Notes under the pieces: model-generated
What the model saw: the letters and a program-made list of their open reading frames with translations, nothing else
The model's database searches: none
Told to the model about the DNA's origin: nothing
Part shown: piece after piece, positions 22,806-34,441 of the stretch
How positions within the stretch are numbered: the stretch's first letter is position 1
Layout: each line of letters begins with the position of its first letter
Program-made: the position numbers and the translations under genes
NCBI GenBank assembly: GCA_026027325.1
Contig: JAMSLZ010000010.1
Span: 930,001-994,000, forward strand
Direction: 5' to 3'
Length of the DNA: 64,000 bases
Source: Actinomucor elegans
Lineage: Eukaryota > Mucoromycota > Mucoromycetes > Mucorales > Mucoraceae

Positions 22806-24296
22806 TTATCGTGACTTTTTTTTGGATTTCTTGGCCGAGTTTCCATCCGTTTGAGCTCTAAAAACAACTACAGAACGCTTGCTGCTTAACGCTACATCAT
22901 CTACAATGTAGCCCAAGGCATATAGATCTGCTTCAATGGCAGTGCCAATGCTTCTCATTTGATAGATATCGTCTTTGAACGCGTCCGTACCCTCTAAAAT
23001 GCACAGGTTCATTTCAAACTGTTGTTTAGCAAAGGTTTCCAAGTATTGAAAGTCTGGGTTGCGCTTGATGTGAAACAAGATCCCCTTTAAAGTTTTATGG
23101 ATAGCAAAAAACATGTGGTGGTACGTGCTTAAATCGCAGTTCATAAGCTTCAAATCTTGCAATCCCTTGAGTATCTCCAGAGTGATATCGAGGCCATCCA
23201 GCAGCAAATCCATAGTGATCTTGTAATCGTGCTGTAGCAAAGAGAAAATAACAACGAGGCGCATGGAAAAGTAGCAAAGACGCAAGTGAAGGTTACTATC
23301 TTTGGTGTTATTCCACCAAGATACAACTTCGTTTGTTAGTGTACCATATAACATAGGCAAAGTACCAGATTGAATAGCTCGATTAAACCGACGCATGTAC
23401 TGGGTCATCCTAACAAATTCATATAGTGTATCGTTTGACATGATGCAGCACTTTCTATAATCTTGTAGTTGGTTCTGTTGTGCTACGGTGATACTTGAAG
23501 GTCCTTTCATCCATACCTTGGTAGGGGAAGGTTCTTTAATTTCAAAGGGCAAGCGATCAGGTAAGAGGCACTCTTGGTTGAGGGATATAGCTATCCATGC
23601 ATCAATATAATACCAACGATACCAACATTGTCTTAATGCTGGCGATACATTAATATAACCGACTCGACTCTTTAATACATCACAAGCTAAATAGTGCCAG
23701 GTTTTTTGTTCGTGTGGAAGTCGTAACAAGTTGGCAATGTAACTAAGACAGAAGTAGCACTGAATAGCTGTAATAGACAGTGCTTCTTCTTCGTCTGGGA
23801 AAATGGTTTCTTTCAGATAACTACAAGCTCTTTCATAAAAGTAAAAAGCGACATCTTTCTTGAATCCTTCTGCTCTTTTATCTGATAGTTTCTTTGTGTT
23901 GCTGTTTTCTGTCTTGGTTTCTTTCATTCTATTAGTGCTGATGGTGGCAATGCTGATAGCAGCAACACAATATAAAATCGTCTTTGGTGTATTGTTCTGT
24001 ATAAGCTCTAATTCGATAGGCACAATCTTAAAGCTGATACAGCACCAATGTCGAATAGCTCGATACATTAAGCTTTCAATCAGTTGAGTACTGGCAGAGT
24101 GATATCGAATTGATTTTGGTAAGGCGTTCTTGTTTTTATAGGCCATCAAAGCCTTTACAGTCGAATTTGTTGATTGTATATGACGGGTGTGATGAGGTAC
24201 ATTGATATGTAGCAAATCACATAGATCGCTATAGTTATTGATGACATAAGATAGTTGATCGTAAGGGTTATAGTAATAACTTTCAGTAGAAACCAT
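22806..24296 (-). CDS. Fungal transcription-factor-like protein without visible DNA-binding domain
   Basis: Single open frame of 496 residues from ATG 24296. The centre resembles the fungal-specific transcription factor (middle homology) domain: LSITAIQCYFCLSYIANLLR, then KTWHYLACDVLKSRVGYI and CWYRWYYIDAWIAISLNQE with DRLPFEI after it, the place of the usual D-x-x-S...GRP motif. No Zn2Cys6 cluster (six-Cys pattern) is present in this frame or, as far as I can see, in an exon upstream to 24480. The C-terminus is basic (SAKKSKKKSR). It may be a cofactor, a diverged regulator, or a gene whose first exon lies further upstream. The open frame continues upstream of ATG 24296 without another ATG, so I take that ATG. 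Confidence 0.65.
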   Translation of the reverse strand: MVSTESYYYNPYDQLSYVINNYSDLCDLLHINVPHHTRHIQSTNSTVKALMAYKNKNALPKSIRYHSASTQLIESLMYRAIRHWCCISFKIVPIELELIQNNTPKTILYCVAAISIATISTNRMKETKTENSNTKKLSDKRAEGFKKDVAFYFYERACSYLKETIFPDEEEALSITAIQCYFCLSYIANLLRLPHEQKTWHYLACDVLKSRVGYINVSPALRQCWYRWYYIDAWIAISLNQECLLPDRLPFEIKEPSPTKVWMKGPSSITVAQQNQLQDYRKCCIMSNDTLYEFVRMTQYMRRFNRAIQSGTLPMLYGTLTNEVVSWWNNTKDSNLHLRLCYFSMRLVVIFSLLQHDYKITMDLLLDGLDITLEILKGLQDLKLMNCDLSTYHHMFFAIHKTLKGILFHIKRNPDFQYLETFAKQQFEMNLCILEGTDAFKDDIYQMRSIGTAIEADLYALGYIVDDVALSSKRSVVVFRAQTDGNSAKKSKKKSR

Positions 24297-24603
24297 TAGA
24301 ATAAAAACATAAAAAGAAATAGTAAGTAAGAGGAAGAAGAGCAATCAAGTAATCTGGATCTCCATTTTTGTTCATTTTATCGCACTCACTCAGGTGACAT
24401 ACTCTACTAATCTTGAGCCGTATATATATTACCCATAAGGATCGCACAGAAAGAGAGAGGAAATAAACGCGCATGCTTCGTACAACAAGATCTAAAAAAA
24501 AAAAAAAACCCCCCCTTTTTAAGCTAGCCTTTGGTCTTTAATGCAAAAATATTCTTTTTATTGTAAAAAAAAAAAGAACAAGGATGTTCAGTTTTAATTA
24601 TAT

Positions 24604-25000
24604 TTAAGCAGAAGTCTCAGCCTTGGTTTGCTTCTTGGCTTGAGTACCTAATCGTAATAAAGTTAGAGCTTTGTTATATTAAACTAAAGAAATTGTATTG
24701 ATTTTTACCCTCACGGAAACCATTCTTGAAACGACGTTGGACATCCTTCAAGTGAGCCATACGGCCAGTACCGGTGGTCTTTCTGCGTTGACCCTTTTCG
24801 GACCAGTTGACTAGATAGTGTTGTTAGCATGATAGCCAATTTTGACGCGTATATAATCACTTACAAGATCTAATCTTGGCAGCGGGATAACCACATTGAG
24901 CGCAAGTCTTCTTTTGCTTATGGAAAGAGCGGTTACCACAACGGCGACACAAAGTGTGTGTCTTGGTATGGCGTTTACCGAAAGAACTAGTACCCTTAGA
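24604..25000 (-). CDS. RPL37: Ribosomal protein eL37, initiator exon not located
   Basis: Large-subunit ribosomal protein with a zinc ribbon. Three exons, 25000-24865, 24810-24709 and 24647-24604, give 93 residues after the initiator Met: [18 protein letters not shown], the zinc ligands CRRCG and [22 protein letters not shown], and an Ala/Lys end. The first residue expected is Met directly before SKGTSS. A strong 3' splice site (GTTATAG) lies exactly there, so the ATG must be in a separate 5' exon. Candidates include ATG-GTAATA near 25395, but none is convincing. Introns directly after the ATG are common in fungal ribosomal protein genes. Highly conserved; identity is secure. Confidence 0.92.
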
Positions 25001-25877
25001 CTATAACATTTCGAGGAGAAAAAATTAGCCCTTTTTTCACATTTAAAATGAATATCTCGAATCCATTCTCTCTTTTTTTTTTCTCTCTCTCTCTTGCGTC
25101 CTCTAGATCTCCTTTCAAAATTTACTGCTAAACAAAATTGTACAGATGTGTTGAATTGAGTCCATCATGTCAATGCTTTGACATTACATGACTTTTTTTT
25201 TGACGGAATTAGTCCTTTCATTTGACTTCTAATGTATCCGTGTTGTTAATGCGAATTGCTAATGTCGGCTTTATAATGATGTCGCGATTATTATATCCAA
25301 AATTGGCGAGTTTTCTACTGTAATCGAGATCATAGAGAGCAAGAGATAGAGTCGAGACATAGATGGATTGATGGATTGATTCTTGTATTTATTACCATCT
25401 CTAAAAAGACTGTTGGTGAAAGGAGGTATCAGAACGTTCTGCTATTATTACTTGATTAAAAATCTCCAGCTATTTTCACTATCCCCGCCTTCAATGGCTG
25501 GTGTACAAGTCTGGGTATACCTTAAGAAGCAATGTTTCATGGAATCCGAATACAGTCCGGCCCGGGCTCTCCGAGATATTGGGTCAAACTCCGGTTTATT
25601 CAAGAAAAGACTCAAAGTTTAAGAAAGAAAAGGTATTTGATCCAAGGTTCATGGATTATTATGTAAATCAATGTCTATTGCAAAAAAACAGAACTGCAAT
25701 ATGCTTTGAAAAACTGCTTTAGAAGTAACAAGAACAGTAAATAAACAAAAAGCATAAGTTACACGGTTACACTTTTGGTAAAACAGAAATGATACGGTGT
25801 ATAAAACGTTTTCCGTTTGAAATTCTCTCTTTTTTTTTTCTCTTTTGCTTTTTTTTTCTTACTATCAATTATATATA
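25001..25877. other. Shared upstream region of eL37 and the MAPKK
   Basis: Divergent promoter region for two genes. Must contain the missing 5' exon of eL37. A CT-rich tract at 25073-25095 and a T-rich tract before the MAPKK start are visible. Open frames at 25383-25722 lack features. Confidence 0.4.
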
Positions 25878-27148
25878 ATGGCAGGAAAATTAAAGAGCAA
25901 ATCAGCAGGTCTTCGACTTGAGCTGAATACTTCGTTTCCTGACGCGAACGGGACTGAATCAGACAGTTCTTTTTTAAGACCATCGACATTGATGTCCAAT
26001 CATTCCAGTTCATCAGCAAGCAGCAACTGGCGCGAAGACATTGCTCGTATTGTACATCATGATCCTGAAGATCATACTGATACCTCGTTGGGAGATTTGA
26101 AACCGGATGACTTTACAAACATTCAAAGATTGGGCGAAGGTGCTGCTGGTACTGTATGGAAAGCCCGTCATAATCCATCACAACTGGTCATGGCAAAAAA
26201 GGTAGCTTAACACGCATTGATAAGGATCTATTTTCTTTTATATATATGTATATATACTGAAGAATGCCTTGTATAGACGATCACAGTAGATCCAGATCCA
26301 CAATTACAACGCCAGATTTTGAGAGAGCTGTCATTCTTAAAGACTTGTGAATCACCTTATATCGTATCTTTCTATGGCGCTTTTTTGGACGATGGTGAAA
26401 CCACCATAGCTATCTGTATGGAGTACTGTGAAGCCGGTAGCTTGGAGGACATTTATAAAAGGGCAAATCAAATCAAGGGCCTGATAGGTGAAACAATCTT
26501 GGCGAATATTGCTGAAGCGGTAAGGGCTAAAATAAGAGACCTTGAAAACAGATGAACTAATAAGTACATCACAGGTTTGCAAGGGCTTGATCTATTTACA
26601 CTCCCAAAAGGTAATTCACCGAGATATTAAACCATCCAATATCTTGATGACAAGAAGCGGACAGATTAAACTCTGCGACTTGGGTGTTTCCGGAGAACTG
26701 ATCAACTCAATGGCAGAAACATTTACAGGCACACAGTATTATATGGCTGTAAGTAACTAGGGGGATAATGAAAATGAATTGGTGACTAATGTTTCATTTT
26801 GATGTATAGCCTGAGCGTATTAAGGGCGCAACCTATTCCGTCAGTTCCGATATTTGGTCTTTAGGCTTAACCATAATCGAGGTAGCACAGAATAAACCTG
26901 CACTGCCTCCTCCAGGACAGCCTAATTTATCAATCTTCGAACTATTGGATTTTATTGTGCATCAACCTATGCCCACAGTCGGTGCTGACCGCTCAACCGA
27001 ATGCCAGGATTTCGTCGAAAAATGTTTGATCAAAGAGCCGGAGAATAGACCTTCACCAGAAAAGATGCTCGAACACGATTTTATTAAATTACGAGCAGAC
27101 CCAACGTGTGATACGGAAGGCTGGTTAAAGGAACTTTGGGGCTGGTAG
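25878..27148 (+). CDS. MAP kinase kinase, cell-wall-integrity (Mkk1/Pek1) type
   Basis: Dual-specificity kinase that phosphorylates a MAPK. Exons 25878-26201, 26277-26519, 26575-26748 and 26810-27148 are all phase 0 and give 359 residues. The Ser-rich N-terminus (about 75 residues) is followed by the kinase domain: glycine loop [13 protein letters not shown] lysine in [13 protein letters not shown] (204-211), and DLG (224-226). The activation loop [17 protein letters not shown] carries the phospho-acceptors near S234 and T238, and MAPERI begins the substrate lobe. The loop is closest to Mkk1/2 and Pek1 rather than Ste7 or Pbs2, which supports a role in the cell-wall pathway; that is inference. 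It starts at the first ATG after a T-rich leader. No docking site was clearly recognised. Confidence 0.92.
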
Positions 27149-27268
27149 GCAATGGCAAAAGATCGATATTCCACCTTATCAAATGTATATCCATCTCTAT
27201 ACTCATTCTTATATCTATATCATTTCAATCTATATCACTATGTATTCCAATTAAGAAAAAAAAAATGT

Positions 27269-27274
27269 AATAAA
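27269..27274 (+). terminator. Poly(A) signal of the MAPKK gene
   Basis: AATAAA 121 bases after the stop. Confidence 0.4.
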
Positions 27275-27764
27275 CCTAGCTAAAGAAATTAAATAGCAGC
27301 GAGTCTGAGCTTTGTATGTAAGTACCAAATAGAAAAAATCGCTCAGCTATACTAAAACATAACGGCTGAGCAAGAAACCCCCATATGCACACAAAGTGCC
27401 ACGCGGTATAGTGTCACTGTGTACCATTTATTACATCACACGGATTTCATTATTTTTAGGAGCACGTATGTTATATGTACGCCAAAATTTTAAAAGGGTG
27501 CTTTGGCAAAGCAATGCAACTTAAAGCCGTCATTACTCTCTTTATGACCACATAAACAGAAGGTTCTTATTCTCTATATATAGTGGAGCCGTTTATGATC
27601 AGCCTACACATTCAAAATCAGTGGATAGTTTTGTCTATTGATGATATACAATGTCGTTGTATACTATGCTCCCTATTAACAATCCTGAATATATTTATCG
27701 TAATAGTATAACAAAGTTACAATTTTGCTAGATAAAGCAAGTTGTTTCGCATATAAAATATTAA

Positions 27765-27850
27765 CCCGATGCGACATTTGACAGAGATCTGTTGGGAGAT
27801 CTATAGATCATTCAATTCAATTCACATGAAATGTATACACTTTACAACAT
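27765..27850 (+). repeat. Copy of the ATCTATAGATC-type dispersed repeat
   Basis: GATGCGACATTTGACAG, then GAGATCTATAGATCATTC, then ATGAAATGTATACACTTTAC in that order, matching the copies at 34.8-35.2 kb. Confidence 0.6.
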
Positions 27851-29654
27851 GCCATTGATTTATCATATAATCACTTTTGTTTCAGCCAGATAGTTATTTT
27901 GAACGTGTACTGCTAATTAGATGCGACATTAAACTAAATTCGATCGAGAGATCAAGAGAGATTGAGATTGATTCGATTATTGAAAAAATGCCTAATAGGG
28001 TACTTTAAGCCAATTTGTAATTTTTTTTTTGTAAAGCACGATGATAGCGTTTTAGAAGCGTGGCCAACTTGTAACATAGGATTAGCTTATTCAAAGGAAG
28101 CGCAAATACTTTATCTTGGTCTTCTATATGTCCAATACTCAAGTCATTATTGTATAATAGCAAAATACAGAAAAAATAACAGTTTTTTATGAATGATAAT
28201 TCTGTTAATTGAGGGTGTTTTATATCCATTCATCTTAACAGTACCTTGGAAGTTATACACTATTGCCAATACTCATAAAAGACTCGATTATATTAATAAG
28301 CATCCCTCTCTCAATAATCCTTTTATTTATACTTTTAGCTATACACTACTTTCAATGTTTATATAAAAATCAGCATACTTATTGGTTAGTATAAAAATAG
28401 CGTTATAGAAATAATATGCTTACATTACTGTAGTTAGTTTTTTATTATTACTACTCAATAGATCTATATTTTCAGTCCATAAATCAAAGGAAATATTAAA
28501 TGCATTTTATGTCATCATATGCGCCATTTACTTCCGCCTAAGCTATGTTAATAACCTTTTTTTTTTGTATATTGACACATTATATATATTAAAAAGAAGG
28601 GTAAAGTCCAAGTCAAATGTTTGTTGATATTCTGAGAGAAGGTCTTAGTCCATCGTCGCGTCGTTGTCTATCTTCACCATTCACTCCACCAACAACCAAT
28701 ATTAATTGAGTGAGATATCTACATCTTAATTTTTAGTAGTATCAAAGACAGGCTAGAGACATAGTTCATAACCCAATTTTGCTTTCTAACGACCAATACA
28801 CATATCGATACTTTGTTTGCTCTATAGAAGCTAATATGACATGGGTTAGCGAAATTAAGTTGGAGTTTAGCAATAATAGGATCTAGTAAATCACTGTTTA
28901 TATTTAGAGATTCATCCCCTATCAGCTTCTATGCAACAACTACAACAACTGTATATTTTTTGAGCTGCAAGAAGAATAACTGTACTATATGCCATGTCTC
29001 TAAAATGGCCAACACGTTTAAAAAGCTGATACTCCATAACACTACAAACTGCCTCTATTCTTATTAAATGTAAAATAGTGTCACTATGTTCACACTTTAA
29101 TCTCTTTTTCTTGACAAAAGATTATATATACTCGGTAATATTTTGATAAACCTTGTATAGAATGCAATGATCGTCTAAAATTATAAAGATTAATCTGTGC
29201 CTTGTTCATTTCGTGGAATTAGTACTGATAAATAGTAGTATTATTGCTCAGTGAGAGATGCAACCATAGCTTTGGTAACTTATTACCCCCCAAAAAAAGA
29301 AAGAATTATATATTGTATATTCCAAAATGATACATGTACGTTATGAATAAACTATACTTTGAAAATACTGTGTTCATACTTGGGAGAAAACGTTATGTTT
29401 CAAAAATTAAGGTCCAAAATGATGTGCTTATGAAACCCTTCAATTTTTAGCCATCCAATTTAAAATTACATCTAATGGCTAGTACATATTTAAAAAGATA
29501 AAGCTTTCGGATATTATATAAATGAAATCTAATGATCGATACATCTTTCATCCAATACAGGTTTAATACTGCATTTAATAACCAAAACCCGTTTAAAATG
29601 TATGACTGTATTTATGATATTCCTCGTCCAATTGTGATATAACAAGTATTTTAT

Positions 29655-29760
29655 GTATCAATGTAAAATTGTATACTACATGCATTTCATACTAAGCTTA
29701 ATCTATAGATCTATTGATTTTTGAACCAATCCTTGACTGATGACGCCGTATCCGATCAGT
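29655..29760 (-). repeat. Copy of the ATCTATAGATC-type dispersed repeat
   Basis: Inverted copy: TACATGCATTTCATACTAAG, AATCTATAGATCTATTGA, then CCTTGACTGATGACGCCG. Confidence 0.6.
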
Positions 29761-29859
29761 TCTTCAAAATCTGAAACTGCTGATGAACTTGTTTAATTAT
29801 GTATTATGTATTATTACTGTTATTATATTATTCATCTAATCGTAAGTGAAGTGAACTTG

Positions 29860-29861
<2 letters not shown>

Positions 29862-29894
<33 letters not shown>
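29862..29894. repeat. Homopolymer run, 33 A
   Basis: Uninterrupted A run in the gene desert. Confidence 0.95.
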
Positions 29895-29896
<2 letters not shown>

Positions 29897-31178
29897 ATGG
29901 ATATATAGATATTATTTGTGCTCGACGGATCTCGGTTCAACGTCACATAAAATGAACAAACTTTGCTTGAAACGAGCTATTGCATCGATCTAAACCTTAT
30001 TATTATTATTTTTAAAAAAAAATTCTAGTTTAATGAGCATATACACATCTATTAGTTTAAAGCCTTTATTTCCACTTTTCGTTTCATTAAAACGTCAGCA
30101 TAATGGTATGTTTAAAATGATATCAAATAAGAATTGCACTTATTGAGAGTTCATAGTTGTTCAGTTTGATATCACTTAACAGAGAACCATCTGTAAAAGT
30201 TCCTTGTAAGATAAAATCAGCCATGGTACCTATTTTTGACATGCATATCTAGATAGTCAATGTGGAGAATGTACTTGCTATCTATACAATAATAATGCTC
30301 CTTAATCAAAATACCACATTTGATTGTTATGGATATTTTTATCAATGCTTCTCTTATTCTCGCCACTGGTAAAAATGTTAAGGCATATTTGGTCTGATAT
30401 AAACAGTAGCACATATGTAATCTATTATTACTACTCTGCACCAAATCAGCTCGTAAATTCGGAATAAGCTATTTGAACTGACTTTGACTAATCGATCGAG
30501 CTCTGCTCTCCTTTTTATTATATGAGCGCTGGATGAAGATTGAGAGACATATATCGAGTTTTTGCCTTTTTAGATAAATGTCGATTTGGTCGACGGATGA
30601 AGCAAGTGCCGAATATTGGGTTCGAGGCTTAATTTGTCATAGTACTCAGTAGGAGTGCCAAAAAAGGGTGGAAAAAAAAGAACTGTATAGAAAGTTTCAG
30701 TGTGGTAGTACGATCTTTTTGTAACCGATCTTTTGTCAATATTATGGTATGTACCTGCTTACGAATTTCTTTGATCTAGATCCAGAGCTTTCAAAATAAT
30801 AACGATCGTGTTCTATTTCATCTACGGTTCTAGATCAGGATAAAAGCGCGATATCATAGATCCGTTCATAAACCAAGGGCCCGGTACAAGGAAACAGACT
30901 AGGTAATTTTTTGCTCCTATGATGAGCGCATTCCCCTCTCTCATATTCGTTTCATAACAGACCATCTAAACTTATCGGGACAAGATGATACGTTATCAAA
31001 AAGACATATATTTTTATTCAGTCATAAAAGTCATATAGTTATTAAGGCATGCAATTATCTCGGCCAGTTGGGTTATTTAAAGAAAGCGGGTGTAATATAA
31101 TATATGGAAACATATGTAACAGTGTGTAAGTGGTTTGTCATATTGGAAAAAAAAAAAAAAAGATAATTATTAGTAGAA

Positions 31179-32536
31179 TTATTGTGTTCTTTGCTTCTTT
31201 ATGTGCTTGTCATCTATCACAAAGTTAGTTGTGCTTATTTGTTTATATAGCTCATGAATCGGTTTACCTATAGATTTGGTATCTCGATTTGAAGGATAGA
31301 TAGGCTCAGGGTTTAATAAATGTCCAAAGCCCAAGCGTTTGTTTTTGGTGATGACTGGAGAGCAGCTAGTAGAAGAAGATGATTGGGAAGAGAAAGAAGA
31401 TCTCGAGTAAAGCTGGGTTGCGTTTTGCTCAGTATAACTTAGGTTGAGAGCTGATGCAGAGTTGCTGCCGCTATCCGAGTTAAAAGTCTGACATGAAGAA
31501 GCAGAATCACTCATCAAGGTCTGCAGTTCGTTTAGTTTAGACAGAAAAGAGTCTACTATTTTAATCAGTGTCTGTTTACTAGCGTTTAATTATGAATATA
31601 CCTCTTTTTGGTTCGTTTACTCCAACGCTCGCTGTACAATAAAAAAGTCAACTTGATGAACAGTATAGTATACAAATTGTTAATCACCTTCTTCTTGTAA
31701 TACTTGAGTAAGAATTGTAGCAAATTCACCAATAGTCTATAAACAATATTAGCTTTTGTTTAACACAATACTATATATATATAAAAAAAGTACCTGCTGC
31801 TGCTTTGTTACTAGTCCGCGCAAAGAGTTAGTTTCACCCTTGAGTATTTCATAGGACTTTGATACATGATGTAAACGATCTTCAATATGGAGAATGTGTT
31901 TATACATGGGGCCATAGATATCCTCATCATTATCTGATTGTGCTCGAGATGTATTGGATGCACGCGCTGGTAAACCAGAATAACTGGGCTTTGTACTCTT
32001 TCTTTTGATATTTTGCAAGTCGTCTACCTCACCTTTTTTGAAATGAGGATGTTTGAATTCCCAAGTCTGATTATCAGAGTTTAAATTCGAATGAATCATG
32101 TCATTGACCTTGTGGAAGCCATACACTAAAAACAAGTCAACAATCCATAGAATCAAGATGATGACTACTTACTGTTCAATTGTCTGACAAAACTTTGCCA
32201 ATTGTTATGTTTAAAGTATTGAGGTAGTACTGTTTTTGAAAAGGATGTTGGATTGGATACACTAAAAGAATCACCTCTATCTGACCAAGAGATGAGATAT
32301 TGGATGCTGAAATCTTCTAACATTCTATCGGAAGGATTAATGACTATATAATGCCCCATTGAATAATATGTACTTGTATAATTTATTAACGAATGCGGCT
32401 TGCGTCCTTACTGTTGAATTGTCACTATTGGTAGGACTATCATAGTCTTGTGGTAGTTTGGTAATAAGCTCTGGATTTATGATCAATGAAAATTCTTTTT
32501 CAAGCAATTTTGTCAAGAAATACCTCTTTCAGTCAT
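31179..32536 (-). CDS. Heat-shock-factor-type transcription factor
   Basis: Binds DNA through an HSF winged helix. Seven exons: 32536-32524, 32410-32374, 32324-32173, 32125-31794, 31736-31688, 31631-31602 and 31555-31179, phases coherent, about 329 residues. The DNA-binding domain runs from AAFVNKLYKMLED through LISWSDRGDSFSV and VLPQYFKHNNWQSFVRQLN to YGFHKVND and WEFKHPHFKKG. The recognition helix (HNNWQSFVRQLN) is intact and carries W where many HSFs have F. It is followed by a basic patch and a predicted coiled coil (about HIEDRLHHVSKSYEILKGETNSLRGLV, in two parts) for oligomerisation. The C-terminus is Ser-rich. Could be Hsf1 itself or a paralogue such as an Skn7/Sfl1-like factor; no response-regulator domain is seen. 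Confidence 0.88.
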
Positions 32537-32847
32537 CTTGTATAGTTATAAAGCTATTAGATGAAGCTGTCCATTGGCTTTATTATCAAATTTCATGCAA
32601 AAACAGGAAAAAAAGTCAAATAAAGTAAAAAGAAAGAAGAAAGAAGAAGAAAAAGAATTTTCAGTGTTTTTATAGGTGCACCTGCCACGATCAATTGTTT
32701 AACCCAATTTCCCGATCAGACTGTATTAGAGAGATTCCTTATTAAGCATAGGCATTTTTTATATGTATTTTTGTTTTTTTTTATAGGGGAAAACTAAGGG
32801 TTGATGATTACTATCTGGATCGAGCCAGCTGCTTGATATCAGATTAT

Positions 32848-32925
32848 TTATGATATAATACAGTGACCCTTTTTCTTGGACTCTGATTTTTTTGATTTTT
32901 GCTGTTGTTGCTCCCGTTGTTGCTG

Positions 32926-32964
<39 letters not shown>

Positions 32965-34441
32965 TTGTTGATCAATCATACTTAATCTATGTTGTCTCTT
33001 CTGTTCTTCTTGTATAGATACAGCAATGGCATAACTAGTACAGAAAAAAAGAGATTAAACCATTATCAAAATATTCCATTCGACGTCTTACTCGAGATCT
33101 GTAGTATGAGGGCCAGTATTTTCTAAAAGTATACGGTTCTCTTCTATAGTGGGCTTCTCAAAGTTCCCATTAAAAAATTCGGAAGAACTTTGGTCAACGT
33201 CGCCTAAACTTTCCCAAATAACGTTGCGTTCGGATACCAATCCAGAATCGGTTACTAGCATGTACAACCCTGATTGCGAATGTCTATATACTGTAGAAAA
33301 CTGTTGGGGAGTATGAATACAAAGTAGTAATCACTATCAAAGGCTTACGTGGTTATTCCTAAACAAGACACATAACGTGTCTTTGGGTATAGAATCCAAC
33401 AAAAGATCAAGGCCATAGTATGTCAATTGAGTAGCTGTATCTTTGAGGAATTCAGTAGCAATGAATCCTATCCTAAAGTTAATGTGATACAATATGCAAT
33501 TCAAACCATAAAGGGCAATTACCTTCATGTAATTTTTGTTCTTGACTCGTCGTTAGACCCTCGCTCGTTGGACGCGCATCTAGTTCATCTGCCTGGACAA
33601 TACGCTCCACTATATGATTATAAGTACCACATTTATTCACAACAATATCAAAAGTCTCTGTATCTTGCGGATCTGCAACCCAACCATGAACAAGATCTAC
33701 ATGAAACAGATCAAACATAGCTAGTTCCGCTGTAGGTTCAAAACCGTGGATGTGGTCGAATCTGACGTTAACATCCAGTCCTGACTTCAGGTTAGGTAAG
33801 ATCGATAGTGCTGTATCGAGATTATGTCGGTAAGTCAACACAAACTCTGAAGTAGTCTGTCTTTGTGTTAGTTTTCCCGGCGGTTCTACTGGATCCTGTT
33901 CATTCGTAGGGGCGATTGTCTGAGATCATATTTCAGTGGATCTATTAAAAATCTAAAAAAGCGCGCATAAATCACTATTACTTACCACTGCTGCTACTGG
34001 ATCATCATCTGTAGGTGCATGATTAAGCAAATAATCACCTAATCTATCGACCAAGTATTCAAATGTCACCATTTCTCGATCAGAAGGCTGAATTTCTAAA
34101 TCTCCACGTAAGAATAAGACATTGCAGATAGCAACTAAAGGACAAGGCCCATTCTCTAGAATAGTATCCGTTAGTTTAATAAAGACAATGGATATGCAAG
34201 CAAAAAAGGAATCTTTACCATTCTGAGTAATGATGCGCACTTTTTGATTCTTCCAGTCTATTGTCTTTACGAGATATTGGTCTTTATCAGACGGAGGTGT
34301 CACGTTGCTAGTATAACTTAGTCTATTCCTATTATCGTTCGCCGCTTCAGGCTGAACAAGGTGATCGGTCGTATTTTCTGTTGATATTGCGGTTGTATCA
34401 TCTACAGGTTTCAAATTAGTATCCATGTCAGTTGCAGTCAT
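32848..34441 (-). CDS. MINDY-family Lys48-linked ubiquitin deubiquitinase
   Basis: Trims K48-linked ubiquitin chains. Six exons: 34441-34219, 34155-33986, 33919-33523, 33467-33349, 33300-33092 and 33034-32848, in phase, 434 residues. The catalytic Cys is in QNENGPCPLVAI (C79) and the catalytic His in FRNNHFST (H303). Between them are the family blocks HGWVADPQDTETFDIV and TATQLTYYGL. The C-terminus has a glutamine tract (about 17, coded by the CAG/CAA run near 32919-32972), a Lys-rich part and the end GHCIIS, a CaaX box (Cys-Ile-Ile-Ser) predicting prenylation and membrane anchoring. The first intron is 63 nt, a multiple of three, and stop-free (see findings). The N-terminal 50 residues are disordered and Thr/Asp-rich. 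Confidence 0.9.
32919..32972. repeat. Triplet repeat coding polyglutamine
   Basis: Mixed CTG/TTG run on the plus strand, read as CAG/CAA on the coding strand of the MINDY gene. Confidence 0.9.

Larger units (their letters stand above)
27275..31178. other. Four-kilobase gene desert with repeats
   Basis: No supported gene. AT-rich; open frames (27962-28192, 30217-30444) show no domain. Repeat copies near 27765-27850 and 29655-29760, and an A33 run at 29862-29894. A partial relic at 27910-27980 resembles the repeat start (GATGCGACATT...). Confidence 0.55.

Noticed and set aside
32411..32523. 29-nt intron at the 5' end of the HSF gene
   Set aside because: A better acceptor (TTCAACAG) further on gives a 113-nt intron, keeps the phase, and yields the more typical short N-terminus before the DNA-binding domain.
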